NCBI GenBank assembly: GCA_013359235.1
Contig: JABWCE010000008.1
Coordinates: forward strand, 1 to 64,000
Direction: 5' to 3'
DNA length: 64,000 nt
Source of the DNA: Bacteroidota bacterium
GTDB lineage: Bacteria > Bacteroidota > Bacteroidia > NS11-12g > UBA9320
Below are positions 63,747 to 64,000 of this stretch, piece after piece. Position 1 is the first letter of the stretch. Each line of letters starts with the position of its first letter. Below the pieces are notes generated by a model that made no database searches, was not told the origin of the DNA, and was given only the letters and a program-made list of their open reading frames with translations. Made by a program: the position numbers and the translations under genes.

Positions 63747-64000
63747 TTAATACATATCTTTTAAGGTACTCATCTCGGTAGAGCGGGTAGAGTCTAAACG
63801 AATTAGGGTAAATAATAATATTGTAAAACCTATAAGTGATGAACCTCCGTAGCTGAAAAAAGGTAAAGGAATACCAATAACAGGTACAAGCCCAATTGCC
63901 ATACCGATATTTATTGTGAAATGGAAAAATAAAATAGAAGCTACGCAATAGGCAAAAATTCTGTTGAAACGGTTTTTTTGCCTTTCGGCTAAATAATATA
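63747..64000 (-). CDS. rodA: Rod shape-determining protein RodA, C-terminal part (partial, not in ORF track)
   Basis: The minus-strand frame from the window end reads YYLAERQKNRFNRIFAY, then TINIGMAIGLVPVIGIPLPF and FSYGGSSLIGFTILLFTLIRL, to the stop at 63747. This is the C-terminus of a SEDS-family glycosyltransferase; the VIGIPLPFFSYGGSS segment and short tail fit RodA better than FtsW. RodA polymerises peptidoglycan with PBP2 during elongation. Only 83 residues are inside; the gene continues beyond base 64000. The track shows only a shadow ORF here. Confidence 0.9.
   Translation of the reverse strand, partial: YYLAERQKNRFNRIFAYCVASILFFHFTINIGMAIGLVPVIGIPLPFFSYGGSSLIGFTILLFTLIRLDSTRSTEMSTLKDMY

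Noticed and set aside
63655-63948. 97-residue minus-strand ORF near the window end
   Set aside because: Out of frame with the clear RodA C-terminus, which explains this DNA better.

Overview
The window comes from a low-GC member of the Bacteroidota. Evidence: GldA/GldF/GldG, three proteins with type IX secretion (T9SS) C-terminal sorting domains, a PorP/SprF-type barrel, Bacteroidota-only families (DUF4199, DUF4293, BatA-domain protein), C-minus L36 and S4 proteins, TAnnTTTG promoter boxes, and ribosomal genes that start without Shine-Dalgarno motifs. I cannot name a genus. Coding is dense: no gene-free stretch exceeds about 250 bases, and I saw no tRNA, CRISPR array, insertion sequence or prophage.

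Layout. 1-530: 3' end of a 23S rRNA gene, a 5S gene and a UUCG-loop terminator. 537-7788 (minus): a seven-gene overlapping unit, BatA/VWA protein, catalytically degenerate dihydroorotase paralogue, unknown acidic protein, DUF4199 protein, GT2 and GT4 glycosyltransferases, lipB. 7894-14437: an exported amidohydrolase, MarC, a small haem-type lipoprotein, an orphan MacB-like permease, queA, Hsp20 and an outer-membrane MetA-pathway-like protein. 14585-21015: a large T9SS cargo protein followed by gldA-gldF-gldG in one overlapping unit. 21030-24140 (minus): PlsC-like acyltransferase, thioesterase, tandem-ATPase ABC protein, DUF4293. 24223-26719: truA, trpS, deoxynucleoside kinase.

26821-43900 is the merged str-S10-spc-alpha ribosomal locus, rpsL to rplQ, with a good promoter at its head and a hairpin terminator at its end. 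It includes secY, infA, rpoA and the 38-codon rpmJ that is missing from the ORF track; map is absent between secY and infA.

43947-64000: DUF3995 protein; a LytTR response regulator behind a PorP/SprF barrel fused to thrombospondin-3 repeats and a SPOR-like domain; an rpoN, membrane protein, enoyl-CoA hydratase, M43 protease unit; the divergent asnS, PPTase, SDR unit; an outer-membrane protein; a DinB/YfiT-type protein; dnaE; a lipoprotein esterase with a T9SS beta-helix protein and a zinc-ribbon protein; and the C-terminal part of rodA, cut by the window end.

How the parts fit: most genes are housekeeping. The accessory theme is the cell surface: the Gld ABC transporter, the PorP-like fusion and three T9SS cargos imply a secreting, possibly gliding cell. 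The least conventional items are the PorP-TSP3-SPOR fusion next to a kinase-less LytTR regulator, the pseudo-dihydroorotase in the BatA/glycosyltransferase unit, and the palindrome that places face-to-face promoter boxes between rpoN and asnS. No complete novel defence or mobile system is visible.
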